DNA from: Roseibium algicola
GTDB lineage: Bacteria; Pseudomonadota; Alphaproteobacteria; Rhizobiales; Stappiaceae
DNA: 64,000 nucleotides
NCBI RefSeq assembly: GCF_001999245.1
Contig: NZ_CP019630.1
Span: 124,001 to 188,000 of the forward strand
Direction: 5' to 3'
Shown here: piece after piece, positions 28,333 through 36,794 of the stretch
How positions within the stretch are numbered: the first letter of the stretch is position 1
How the letters are laid out: each line of letters begins with the position of its first letter
The notes under the pieces: model-generated
The model's input: only the letters and a program-made list of their open reading frames with translations
What the model was told of the DNA's origin: nothing
The model's database searches: none
Made by a program: the position numbers and the translations under genes

Positions 28333-28581
28333 ATGGTTGATATTGCACAGCTCCCGAGCCGCCGTCCGTTCTTCCGTCGCCGGAAGACCTGCCCGTTCTC
28401 CGGCACCAACGCGCCGAAGATCGACTACAAGGACATCCGTCTGCTGCAGCGCTACATTTCCGAGCGCGGCAAGATTGTTCCGAGCCGCATCACCGCGGTT
28501 TCCGCGAAGAAGCAGCGTGAACTGGCCCGTGCGATCAAGCGCGCCCGCCTGCTCGGCCTGCTGCCGTTCGTGATCAGCTAA
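28333..28581 (+). CDS. rpsR: 30S ribosomal protein S18
   Basis: An 82-residue S18 ([15 protein letters not shown], then [25 protein letters not shown] and the C-terminal [16 protein letters not shown]). It pairs with S6 on the 30S platform. A single Cys is kept in the N-terminal region. The ATG at 28333 lies after the GGGGAGTAAGATTG ribosome site that overlaps the rpsF end. Confidence 0.98.
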   Translation: MVDIAQLPSRRPFFRRRKTCPFSGTNAPKIDYKDIRLLQRYISERGKIVPSRITAVSAKKQRELARAIKRARLLGLLPFVIS

Positions 28582-28697
28582 GCGTTTCTCGAAAATCTTG
28601 AGACGTTTCTTTCGGGGCTTCCCGGAAGACCCGAATTGGGGCCGCGGGCAAACGGCCTCTAACCATCCTCAACGGGTGGGACAGTAGGAGAAATGAC

Positions 28698-29282
28698 ATG
28701 CAAGTTATCCTTCTTGAGCGCATCGCCAAGCTCGGCCAGATGGGCGACACCGTTCGCGTACGCGACGGCTATGCCCGTAACTTCCTGCTGCCGCAGGGCA
28801 AGGCACTGCGCGCCAACAAGTCGAACCTCGAGCGTTTTGAGCGTGAACGCGTTCAGCTCGAAGCTCGTAACCTTGAGCGCAAGAACGAAGCTGAAGGCGT
28901 TGCCTCCAAGCTCGACGGCGAATCCCTGGTGATGATCCGTTCCGCTGGTGAAACCGGCCAGCTCTACGGTTCCGTTTCCACGCGCGATATTGCTGACGGC
29001 CTGACCAATGCCGGCTTCTCCGTTTCCCGCAGCCAGGTTGAACTGCGCAACCCGATCAAGACGATCGGTCTGCACAGCGTTCTGATCCAGCTGCACCCGG
29101 AAGTCGAAGTCGCCATCAGCGTCAACGTCGCCCGTTCTGAAGACGAAGCTGTCCGTCAGGCTGCCGGCGAAGATCTCTCCACGCCGGAAATGGACGTCTT
29201 CGAATTCGAAGAAGACGAAGAAGCAGAAGACACCGAAGAAGGTGCAGAAGCTTCCGAAGAAGCAGCGGAAGAAGAAGCCTAA
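28698..29282 (+). CDS. rplI: 50S ribosomal protein L9
   Basis: A 194-residue L9. The N-terminal domain [32 protein letters not shown] is highly typical and is followed by the long connecting helix and C-terminal domain. The tail after about residue 165 is strongly acidic (many EE and ED), beyond the standard ~150-residue length. It is separated from rpsR by 116 bases in which no gene is visible. Confidence 0.97.
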   Translation: MQVILLERIAKLGQMGDTVRVRDGYARNFLLPQGKALRANKSNLERFERERVQLEARNLERKNEAEGVASKLDGESLVMIRSAGETGQLYGSVSTRDIADGLTNAGFSVSRSQVELRNPIKTIGLHSVLIQLHPEVEVAISVNVARSEDEAVRQAAGEDLSTPEMDVFEFEEDEEAEDTEEGAEASEEAAEEEA

Positions 29283-29309
29283 GCACTTCGCTTCCCTTGT
29301 GGACTTTAG

Positions 29310-29341
29310 AAAACGGCGCTGGCTTCAGCGCCGTTTTTTTT
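29310..29341 (+). terminator. Rho-independent terminator of rplI
   Basis: AAAACGGCGCTG and CAGCGCCGTTTT form a perfect twelve-pair stem over GCTT, followed by a run of T. It begins 27 bases beyond the rplI stop and separates the ribosomal operon from dnaB. Confidence 0.9.
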
Positions 29342-29648
29342 GTTTGCCGGCAACTTTTTGGAATGATGGCAAGCCACGCCTAATCCTGGCTTTTCAGTTT
29401 CCGGTTTAAGGCCTTGAAACTGCTCGAAAATTCATTAACCAGCTATTAATCTTCTCGAAAATATCATAAATTTCAATAACTAAGAGGTAGGCCCTTGAGT
29501 CTTCAATCGAGTTCAGAGTCAAGCTGGATTCGATTCTTTCCCCGCTGATTTGTCCAAGCCGGTGGGAATCGAAATCAGCCATTTTTGAACCTTGAGCCCT
29601 CCCCCGTCACAGAGTATTCCCAATGAACTTGGGTCAACGGGGGTCGTT
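29342..29648 (+). other. dnaB upstream region with AT-rich and dyad structure
   Basis: No gene is visible. It carries the candidate CtrA box at 29435, direct repeats of CTCGAAAAT at 29423 and 29454 flanking that box 31 bases apart, and a long imperfect inverted repeat at 29523-29579. These probably belong to the dnaB promoter and leader. A CCCAA/TTGGG pair is seen at 29620-29634 just before the start codon. Confidence 0.55.
29435..29449 (+). promoter_or_regulatory. Candidate CtrA box (TTAA-N7-TTAA) upstream of dnaB
   Basis: TTAA, then seven bases, then TTAA fits the alphaproteobacterial CtrA core motif exactly. It lies about 200 bases before the dnaB start and is bracketed by CTCGAAAAT repeats. 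CtrA binding is inferred from motif and phylogeny only. Confidence 0.4.
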
Positions 29649-31133
29649 ATGAAGGGCACGCTACAGAAGGTCGAAACGGAAGAAGACATCCAGCGCTTGG
29701 CACCACACAATGCCGAAGCGGAACGTCAGCTTCTGGGAGCGATTCTCGTTAACAACGAGACGTTCTACCGGGTCTCAGACTTTCTGGAACCACATCATTT
29801 TTTCGTGCCTGCTCACCAGGATATCTACGAGAAGATCAGCCATCTGATCCGCGCCGGCAAAACCGCGTCGCCAATCACACTGAAGACCTTCTATCCCGCC
29901 AACGCGAAGATTGCGGATCTGTCCGCGACCCAGTTTCTTCTGCGACTGGCCGGTGATGCCGCCTCGATCATCAACGCCGAAGACTACGGCCGGACCATCT
30001 ACGACCTGGCGATCCGTCGCAATCTGATCCGCATCGGCGAGGACATGGTCAATATCGCCTTCGACGCCCCGATCGATGTGCCCCCCTCCCAGCAGATCGA
30101 TGATGCCGAGCGCCGCCTGTTCGAACTTGCAGAAACCGGCCGCAGCGAAGGCGGGTTCGTCGCGTTTGGCGACGCCCTGACCGAAACCATCGAGATGGCG
30201 CACGCCGCCTATAACCGCGAAGGTGCCCTTTCCGGTATTTCCACAGGCCTGCGCGAACTGGACCGTTTGATGGGTGGTCTGCAGCATTCGGACTTGATCG
30301 TGCTTGCCGGTCGTCCCGCGATGGGCAAGACCTCCCTGGCAACCAACATCGCCTACAACATCGCCCAGTCCTACAAGTCCGAAGAACAGCCCGACGGCTC
30401 GATCAAGACCGTCAACGGCGGCGTTGTCGGCTTCTTCTCTCTGGAAATGTCGGCCGAACAGCTGGCCACCCGTATCATTTCCGAACAGGCGGAAATCTCG
30501 TCCTCGAAAATCCGCCGCGGCGATATCACCGAAGCGGAATTCGAGAAGCTGGCCGCCTGTGCCCAGACCATGCAGGCCGTCCCGCTTCATGTGGACCAGA
30601 CCGGTGGTATTTCCATCGCCTCGCTGGTTGCCAAGGCGCGGCGTCTGAAGCGTCAGCGCGGTCTCGACCTGCTCGTGGTCGACTATATCCAGCTATTGTC
30701 GGGCTCGAACAAGAACTCCGGCAACCGCGTTCAGGAAATCACCGAAATCACAACGGGTCTGAAGGCGCTTGCGAAGGAACTTCACGTCCCCATCATCGCG
30801 CTGTCACAGCTCTCCCGTCAGGTGGAATCGCGTGACGACAAACGACCGATGATGTCGGATCTGCGTGAATCAGGCTCCATCGAGCAGGACGCCGACGTGA
30901 TCCTGTTCGTGTTCCGTGAAGAATATTACCTGTCCAAGACCGAGCCGGAATTCGGAACTGTCGAACACGAAAACTGGCAACGGGACATGGAGCGGCTCAA
31001 GGGCAAGGCAGAAGTCATCATCGCCAAGCAGCGTCACGGCCCGACCGGTACGGCGAACCTGCACTTTGAAGGCCAGTACACCCGCTTCTCCGATCTTGCC
31101 GAAGAAGATCACCTGCCCGAACGCTACGAATAA
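29649..31133 (+). CDS. dnaB: Replicative DNA helicase DnaB
   Basis: A 494-residue hexameric helicase that unwinds DNA at the fork. The N-terminal dimerisation domain (about 1-180, PHNAEAERQLLGAILVNNETF) precedes the RecA-type motor with Walker A GRPAMGKTS and the GFFSLEMSAEQLATRII and DLLVVDYIQLL motifs. I start it at MKGTLQKVETEEDIQRL, after a G-rich site; 19 further codons upstream are not family-like. Its position after rpsF-rpsR-rplI is standard in this order. Confidence 0.97.
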   Translation: MKGTLQKVETEEDIQRLAPHNAEAERQLLGAILVNNETFYRVSDFLEPHHFFVPAHQDIYEKISHLIRAGKTASPITLKTFYPANAKIADLSATQFLLRLAGDAASIINAEDYGRTIYDLAIRRNLIRIGEDMVNIAFDAPIDVPPSQQIDDAERRLFELAETGRSEGGFVAFGDALTETIEMAHAAYNREGALSGISTGLRELDRLMGGLQHSDLIVLAGRPAMGKTSLATNIAYNIAQSYKSEEQPDGSIKTVNGGVVGFFSLEMSAEQLATRIISEQAEISSSKIRRGDITEAEFEKLAACAQTMQAVPLHVDQTGGISIASLVAKARRLKRQRGLDLLVVDYIQLLSGSNKNSGNRVQEITEITTGLKALAKELHVPIIALSQLSRQVESRDDKRPMMSDLRESGSIEQDADVILFVFREEYYLSKTEPEFGTVEHENWQRDMERLKGKAEVIIAKQRHGPTGTANLHFEGQYTRFSDLAEEDHLPERYE

Positions 31134-31259
31134 CAGGCGTCTTCGCGATTTCGGACGGTCCTTGAGACAAGATGCCCCGATAGCCGCCTGATGCTGCGTT
31201 CAAGCTCTCGTCTGCGGCTCACTTGCGGCATTTGGCAATGGACACGCCGTCGCTCACGA

Positions 31260-31274
31260 TTAAGCCACTGTTAA
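31260..31274 (+). promoter_or_regulatory. Candidate CtrA box (TTAA-N7-TTAA) upstream of the PilZ gene
   Basis: TTAAGCCACTGTTAA is a full match to the TTAA-N7-TTAA core, 62 bases before the PilZ start. The function is inferred; see the findings for the other two sites. Confidence 0.4.
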
Positions 31275-31336
31275 AACTCCTCACTTACTTTAAGTAGAAA
31301 GAATTTCGCCTAAAATCTTTTCCAGGTGACCGCATC

Positions 31337-31612
31337 TTGTATTCGTCGGCACAAAAACTCCTCGAAGAAGCTCGCATCTTTCCGCGCAAAAGATGCAAGT
31401 GGTCCGGCCTTTTGAAGCAGGACGCGACCCATCGCCCCTGTGTGGTCGAAGACATCAGCGTCGGTGGTTGCCGCGTTGCGACCAACACCAAGGGTCTTGA
31501 ACGGCATCAGCGTATCACCATCGAAATCGAAAGCCGGAAATTGCGGTTTTACGGTGAAATTCGGTGGGTGCGCTCCGGCGAAGCCGGCGTCGAATTCCTC
31601 TATATGGATTGA
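31337..31612 (+). CDS. PilZ domain protein (probable c-di-GMP receptor)
   Basis: A 91-residue single PilZ domain. The DxSxxG-like motif is DISVGGCRV at about residues 39-47, followed by strands ending in EIRWVRSGEAGVEFLYMD. The usual N-terminal RxxxR is seen only in degenerate form (FPRKRCKW), so c-di-GMP binding is likely but not certain. The only plausible start is a TTG; an AGGTGA site precedes it. It stands alone between dnaB and alr. Confidence 0.75.
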   Translation: MYSSAQKLLEEARIFPRKRCKWSGLLKQDATHRPCVVEDISVGGCRVATNTKGLERHQRITIEIESRKLRFYGEIRWVRSGEAGVEFLYMD

Positions 31613-31769
31613 GCTTCCGCTCTTCAGCGCACTTCCCGGGGGGAGCGCTGCAGTGCGCTTCACTTGGTCACGGTTTTGGCGGTTTGGCCGTTGGTGCAAA
31701 TGCGCCTCGATGCGCTAAGCTCACTCTCGAATTTCAGACATTGATTCTGACTGGAGAGATATCCGGACC

Positions 31770-32912
31770 GTGCCTGCGACGATTGAACAAGCCTTCCCAT
31801 CTGATCTTTACGGCGGACGACTGACGATCGACCTCGATGCGATCGTGTCGAACTGGTCCTTGCTGAAAGGCAAGGTAAGCGACAGCACCGATTGCGCTGC
31901 CGTTCTGAAGGCCGATGCCTATGGAACCGGACAGGACAAAACCGCTGCAGCCCTCTACCAAGCGGGATGCAGGACGTTTTTCGTCGCGGTGCCGACCGAG
32001 GCCCTGACGTTACGTGCAAGTCTTCCGGACGCCGTCATCTACGTGCTCGACGGGCTGTTTCCGGGAACGGCCGACCACTTTCTGACCCATGACATCCGTC
32101 CCGTCCTCGGCAGTCTGGAAGAACTCCTGGAATGGGCAGAAGTCTGCAAGGCGTCGGGCAAGAACAATGCCGCCGCTGTCCATGTCGATACCGGCATCCA
32201 CCGTTTGGGCCTGTCTCCGGCTGAACTCACCCGCGCTCTGGGTGACAACGCCGTTCTGGGGCCGTTCCAGCCATCGCTGGTGATGAGCCATCTTGCCTGT
32301 GGCTCGACGCCCGACCACGAAATGAACCGGCGACAGCTCAAGCTGTTTACAGAGACAACCGCCCCCTTCCCTCATATTCCGCGGTCGCTGGCAAATTCCG
32401 CCGGGGTGCTGCTTGGTCCGGATTACCACTTCGACCTTGTCCGTCCCGGGATCGCGCTTTACGGCGGGCTGGCCATCGAAACCGAGCCCAACCCGATGAA
32501 ACCGGTCGCCAAGGTGGAAGCACGCATCATGATCGTGCGCGACGTTCCACAGGGCGATACGATCGGCTATGGCGCGAAACAAACCGCAAGGCGCCCCTTG
32601 CGCAATGCCGTCGTGGCCGCCGGTTATGCCGATGGCATGATCCGCCGTGCCGGCTCCACGGACGACCACCCGGGCGGCTTCGGGCTGATCGGCGGTTACA
32701 AGGCGCCGATCCTCGGCCGGATTTCAATGGACATGATCACGCTCGACGTGACGGATGTGCCTGAACACCTGCTTCAGCGCGGCGCGTTTGTGGAAATGCT
32801 GGGGCCAGGTGTTGCAGCTTCCGATCTTGCCGCTTATGCGGAAACCATCGACTACGAATATCTGACAAGCCTCGGACGTCGGTTTGAGCGCGTCTATGCG
32901 CCCCTGACCTGA
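31770..32912 (+). CDS. alr: Alanine racemase
   Basis: A 380-residue PLP enzyme that interconverts L- and D-alanine for peptidoglycan. K47 in AAVLKADAYGTG is the PLP lysine; the second catalytic base lies near IGYGAK in the C-terminal domain. The start is a GTG preceded by GGAGAG. radA follows after 28 bases, so the two may be cotranscribed. Confidence 0.96.
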   Translation: MPATIEQAFPSDLYGGRLTIDLDAIVSNWSLLKGKVSDSTDCAAVLKADAYGTGQDKTAAALYQAGCRTFFVAVPTEALTLRASLPDAVIYVLDGLFPGTADHFLTHDIRPVLGSLEELLEWAEVCKASGKNNAAAVHVDTGIHRLGLSPAELTRALGDNAVLGPFQPSLVMSHLACGSTPDHEMNRRQLKLFTETTAPFPHIPRSLANSAGVLLGPDYHFDLVRPGIALYGGLAIETEPNPMKPVAKVEARIMIVRDVPQGDTIGYGAKQTARRPLRNAVVAAGYADGMIRRAGSTDDHPGGFGLIGGYKAPILGRISMDMITLDVTDVPEHLLQRGAFVEMLGPGVAASDLAAYAETIDYEYLTSLGRRFERVYAPLT

Positions 32913-32940
32913 CCGGAGCCGAGAGCGAAAGGCAATTTGC

Positions 32941-34335
32941 ATGGCACGGCGCTCCACATCCTTCGTCTGCCAGTCCTGCGGCGCGGTTACCGCCAAGTGG
33001 GTTGGCCGTTGTGAAAGCTGCGGTGAATGGAACACCATCGTGGAGGAGCAGACCGGCGGCGGCGTCGGTGGCGGCCCCGGCAGGGCTTCCCGCAGCAAGG
33101 GCCGTGTCATTCCCCTTGTCGGCCTTTCCGGCGATGCCAAGGAAGCCCCGCGCATCCAGACGAAGGTGCCTGAACTTGACCGGGTGACCGGTGGCGGCTT
33201 CGTACGAGGGTCTGCCCTGCTTGTCGGCGGCGACCCCGGCATCGGCAAGTCCACATTGCTGATCCAGGCGGCTGCGCAACTGGCCAACCTCGGGCACAAG
33301 ACCGTCTATATTTCGGGCGAAGAAGCCATTGGACAGGTTCGGCTCCGGGCCGAAAGGCTGGGTCTCGCCCAGGCACCCGTGGCACTGGCTGCGGAAACGA
33401 GCGTTGAAGACATTCTGGCGACGCTGGAAGCCGACACGGCGCCGGCCCTACTCATCCTCGACTCCATTCAGACGCTCTGGACAGACCAGGTGGAATCTCC
33501 TCCCGGCACCGTGACGCAGGTGCGTGCGTCCGCCCAGGCGATGGTGCGTTATGCCAAGAAGAACGGCACCACCCTTGTTCTTGTCGGCCATGTGACCAAG
33601 GACGGGCAGATTGCAGGTCCGCGCGTGGTTGAGCACATGGTCGACGCCGTGCTCTATTTCGAGGGCGACGGCGCTCACCAGTATCGTATCCTGCGCTCGG
33701 TCAAGAACCGCTTCGGCGCGACGGATGAAATCGGCGTTTTCGAGATGACCGGCAAGGGGCTGCAGGAAGTCCCCAATCCTTCCGCCCTGTTCCTGGGAGA
33801 CAGAAACACGTCTGCGCCCGGTGCAGCCGTTTTCGCCGGTCTGGAAGGCTCAAGACCTCTCCTGATCGAGATCCAAGCACTGGTGGCGCAGTCTTCGCTG
33901 GGAACACCGCGCAGGGCCGTCATTGGCTGGGACAGCGCGCGGCTTTCCATGATCCTGGCCGTGCTTGAAGCGCGGTGCGGCGTCCGCTTTTCACAACATG
34001 ATGTCTATCTGAACGTCGCCGGTGGTCTCAAGATCAACGAGCCTGGAGCCGATCTTGCCGTGGCAGCAGCGTTAATCTCCTCACTCAGCGGACTTGCCCT
34101 TCCGGCCAATTGCGTCTATTTCGGCGAAGTCAGCCTGTCGGGGGCCATCAGGCCGGTCGCCCAAGCCCCTTCCAGACTGAAAGAAGCCGAGAAACTCGGC
34201 TTCGATCAGGCTTACTGTCCGGAGGGCAATCTCAAGGACGGCACCGTGTCTTCGTTCAGGACGACAGGCGTGCCGGAACTTGGGGACTTTGTTGCCAAAC
34301 TTTCGGCGGAGGCTAGTGCTACGGGGCAGACCTGA
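32941..34335 (+). CDS. radA: DNA repair protein RadA
   Basis: A 464-residue RadA (Sms). It promotes branch migration in recombination. A four-cysteine zinc finger begins CQSCGAVTAKWVGRCESCGEW; Walker A is GGDPGIGKST; the RadA-specific KNRFG motif is present; the C-terminal domain is Lon-protease-like (SLGTPRRAVIGW; GGLKINEPGADLAVAAALISS) without the protease catalytic pair in usable form. It is the middle of alr-radA-cvpA-purF. Confidence 0.97.
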   Translation: MARRSTSFVCQSCGAVTAKWVGRCESCGEWNTIVEEQTGGGVGGGPGRASRSKGRVIPLVGLSGDAKEAPRIQTKVPELDRVTGGGFVRGSALLVGGDPGIGKSTLLIQAAAQLANLGHKTVYISGEEAIGQVRLRAERLGLAQAPVALAAETSVEDILATLEADTAPALLILDSIQTLWTDQVESPPGTVTQVRASAQAMVRYAKKNGTTLVLVGHVTKDGQIAGPRVVEHMVDAVLYFEGDGAHQYRILRSVKNRFGATDEIGVFEMTGKGLQEVPNPSALFLGDRNTSAPGAAVFAGLEGSRPLLIEIQALVAQSSLGTPRRAVIGWDSARLSMILAVLEARCGVRFSQHDVYLNVAGGLKINEPGADLAVAAALISSLSGLALPANCVYFGEVSLSGAIRPVAQAPSRLKEAEKLGFDQAYCPEGNLKDGTVSSFRTTGVPELGDFVAKLSAEASATGQT

Positions 34336-34409
34336 CGCAAGATGGTGACGGGTTTGGGCAAAAAGTTTAAGCTCTTGAAAGAGCGCCAGACAGAGGATTT
34401 TTCAGGAAC

Positions 34410-35018
34410 ATGCCGATAACGCTGCTGGACGGACTGCTCTTGGTCATCATGTTCATCTCGGCGGTCCTTGCGATGATCCGCGGATTTGTCAGGGAAGTTC
34501 TTTCCATCGTTTCCTGGGTGGCTGCGGCAGCTGCGGCATTCCTGCTGTACGAACGGGTTCTTCCTTACACCAAGCAGTATATCAACCATGACCTGGTTGC
34601 CATGGGCGTATCTGCCGCGGCAGTCTTTCTGGTCACGCTGCTTGTTGTCAGCTATATCACCATGCGGATTTCCGATTTCGTGCTCGACAGCCGGATCGGC
34701 GCCCTCGACCGGACCCTCGGGTTCGTGTTCGGAGCTGTGCGCGGTCTGCTGCTGGTCGTCGTCGCGATGATGTTCTTCAACTGGTTCGTCCAGCCGGAAC
34801 AGCAGCCGAACTGGGTCAAGACCGCCAAGTCGCGGCCGATCCTGCTGTCCATCGGTGAACGGCTGGTGGCTGTGCTGCCAGAAGACCCGGAAAAGGCGAT
34901 CCTGGACAAGATCCGGCAGAACAACCAGGCCGGAGGGGGAGCAACCCCGACTGATGAACCGGCCTACAGCGATTCAGAACGTCAGGGACTTGAACAGCTG
35001 ACGACGGATAGTAACTAA
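34410..35018 (+). CDS. cvpA: CvpA family inner-membrane protein
   Basis: A 202-residue protein with about four N-terminal membrane helices (LLLVIMFISAVLAMIRGFVRE, then VAAAAAAFLLY, AAAVFLVTLLVVSYI and GLLLVVVAMMFFNWF) and a hydrophilic C-terminal tail. CvpA proteins are linked to colicin V export, envelope stress and purine genes. Here it is directly upstream of purF, the classical cvpA-purF pair. Confidence 0.94.
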   Translation: MPITLLDGLLLVIMFISAVLAMIRGFVREVLSIVSWVAAAAAAFLLYERVLPYTKQYINHDLVAMGVSAAAVFLVTLLVVSYITMRISDFVLDSRIGALDRTLGFVFGAVRGLLLVVVAMMFFNWFVQPEQQPNWVKTAKSRPILLSIGERLVAVLPEDPEKAILDKIRQNNQAGGGATPTDEPAYSDSERQGLEQLTTDSN

Positions 35019-35239
35019 CAGGCCTTGGGCATAAACCAGGGACACTAACCGAGACTGGGGCAGTAACGGGCACCGCTTGAGGTGCAGCGTTGAATGAGGC
35101 ATCCCGCACCCAAATATGTGCGGGACGATGTACCATTTGCAAAGCGGCCAATGTTTCGTCCACCTGAGTGACGATGACAGACTTTTGACCGCAAGACCCG
35201 GCCGGTCCTCCCACCGGCCAGAACGAAGGAGTGTTCGCC

Positions 35240-36712
35240 ATGGCTGGCGGAACCGACGTGCACGAACCGTTCGACATCAATGCAGATACCTTGCGCGAAG
35301 AATGCGGTGTTTTCGGCATTCTGGGTCATGAGGATGCCAGCGCGCTGACCGCGCTCGGGCTTCATGCGCTCCAGCACCGCGGGCAGGAAGCAGCGGGGAT
35401 CGTCACCGTTGACAACGAGCAGTTCCGTGCGGAACGCCATCTCGGCCTTGTGGGCGATCATTTCTCCGACGCCGACACCATCGAACGGCTGAGCGGAAAG
35501 GCCGCTGTCGGCCACGTTCGGTACTCGACGACCGGTGAAACCATCCTGCGGAACGTGCAGCCGCTCTTTGCCGAGCTGGACGGTGGCGGCATTGCCGTTT
35601 GCCACAACGGCAACTTCACCAACGCCCTCACCCTGCGCCGCCAGTTGATCCGAGACGGAGCAATCTGCCAGTCGACCTCCGATTCAGAGGTGGTCCTGCA
35701 GCTCGTTGCCCGCTCGCGCAAGGGGAAGATCGTCGAACGTTTCATCGATGCGATCACCCAGATGGAAGGTGCCTATTCTCTGGTGGCTCTGACGTCGAAG
35801 AAACTGATCGGCGCGCGTGACCCGCTCGGCATTCGCCCGTTGGTCCTGGGCGACCTGAACGGTGCTCCGATCCTGGCCTCGGAGACATGCGCTCTCGATA
35901 TCATCGGGGCAAAGTTCATCCGCGAAGTGGAAAACGGCGAAGTTATCGTTTGCACGTCAACAGGGATTGAATCCTTCTTCCCGTTCGGCAAACGCCCGGC
36001 TCGTCCGTGTATCTTCGAATACATCTACTTCTCCCGCCCCGACAGCGTTGTCGGCGGTCGCAGCGTCTACGACGTTCGCCGGGAAATGGGGCGCCAGCTG
36101 GCCCGGGAATCCAACGTCGAAGCCGACGTGATCGTTCCGGTGCCGGACAGCGGTGTGCCGGCGGCCATCGGCTTCAGCCAGGAAAGCGGCGTGCCGTTCG
36201 AACTCGGCATCATCCGCAACCACTATGTCGGCCGCACGTTCATCGAACCGACCCAGCAGATCCGCGCACTTGGCGTGAAGATGAAACACTCCGCCAACCG
36301 GGCTCAGATCGAAGGCAAGCGCGTCGTGCTTGTGGACGACAGCCTTGTGCGCGGAACAACATCGGTCAAGATCGTGCAGATGATCCGCGAAGCGGGTGCG
36401 AAGGAAGTTCACTTCCGCCTGGCCAGCCCGCCGATCAAGTATTCCGACTACTACGGCATCGATACGCCGGTGCGTGAAAAACTGCTGGCTGCAAAATACG
36501 GTCTTGAGGAAATGCGCGCCTATATCGGTGCCGACAGCCTGGCCTTCCTGTCCGTCGATGGCATCTACAAGGCCATGGGCTACGATGGCCGCGACGATGC
36601 CAACCCGCAGTTCACGGATCATTGTTTCACCGGCGATTACCCGACACCGCTGACCGATCTTTCCGAGGATCAGGACTTCGTCAGCGCCCCTCGCCTGGTC
36701 GAGGTCGGCTAA
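35240..36712 (+). CDS. purF: Amidophosphoribosyltransferase
   Basis: A 490-residue PurF, the first committed enzyme of purine synthesis. The glutaminase nucleophile is Cys22 in REECGVFGILG after a short propeptide. The phosphoribosyltransferase motif is VVLVDDSLVRGTTS. Cysteines near the C-terminal domain do not form a recognisable iron-sulfur set by eye. The ATG at 35240 follows AAGGAG at good spacing; the GTG three codons earlier is less likely. Confidence 0.96.
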   Translation: MAGGTDVHEPFDINADTLREECGVFGILGHEDASALTALGLHALQHRGQEAAGIVTVDNEQFRAERHLGLVGDHFSDADTIERLSGKAAVGHVRYSTTGETILRNVQPLFAELDGGGIAVCHNGNFTNALTLRRQLIRDGAICQSTSDSEVVLQLVARSRKGKIVERFIDAITQMEGAYSLVALTSKKLIGARDPLGIRPLVLGDLNGAPILASETCALDIIGAKFIREVENGEVIVCTSTGIESFFPFGKRPARPCIFEYIYFSRPDSVVGGRSVYDVRREMGRQLARESNVEADVIVPVPDSGVPAAIGFSQESGVPFELGIIRNHYVGRTFIEPTQQIRALGVKMKHSANRAQIEGKRVVLVDDSLVRGTTSVKIVQMIREAGAKEVHFRLASPPIKYSDYYGIDTPVREKLLAAKYGLEEMRAYIGADSLAFLSVDGIYKAMGYDGRDDANPQFTDHCFTGDYPTPLTDLSEDQDFVSAPRLVEVG

Positions 36713-36737
36713 AGCGCTCAAAACTCTTTGGACCGCT

Positions 36738-36779
36738 TCAATTTATGCCTTTCGGCGGTACCGCCGGAAGGCAAATTGA
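36738..36779 (+). repeat. Long inverted repeat between purF and the SDR gene
   Basis: The arms (TCAATTT..TGCCTT..CGGCGG and the matching CCGCCG..AAGGCA..AATTGA) form an almost perfect 42-base inverted repeat centred on GGTACC. It starts 26 bases beyond the purF stop. It can act as a terminator-like or mRNA-stabilising structure; a dispersed REP-type element is an alternative. Confidence 0.6.
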
Positions 36780-36794
36780 TCTAAGAGATCACGC

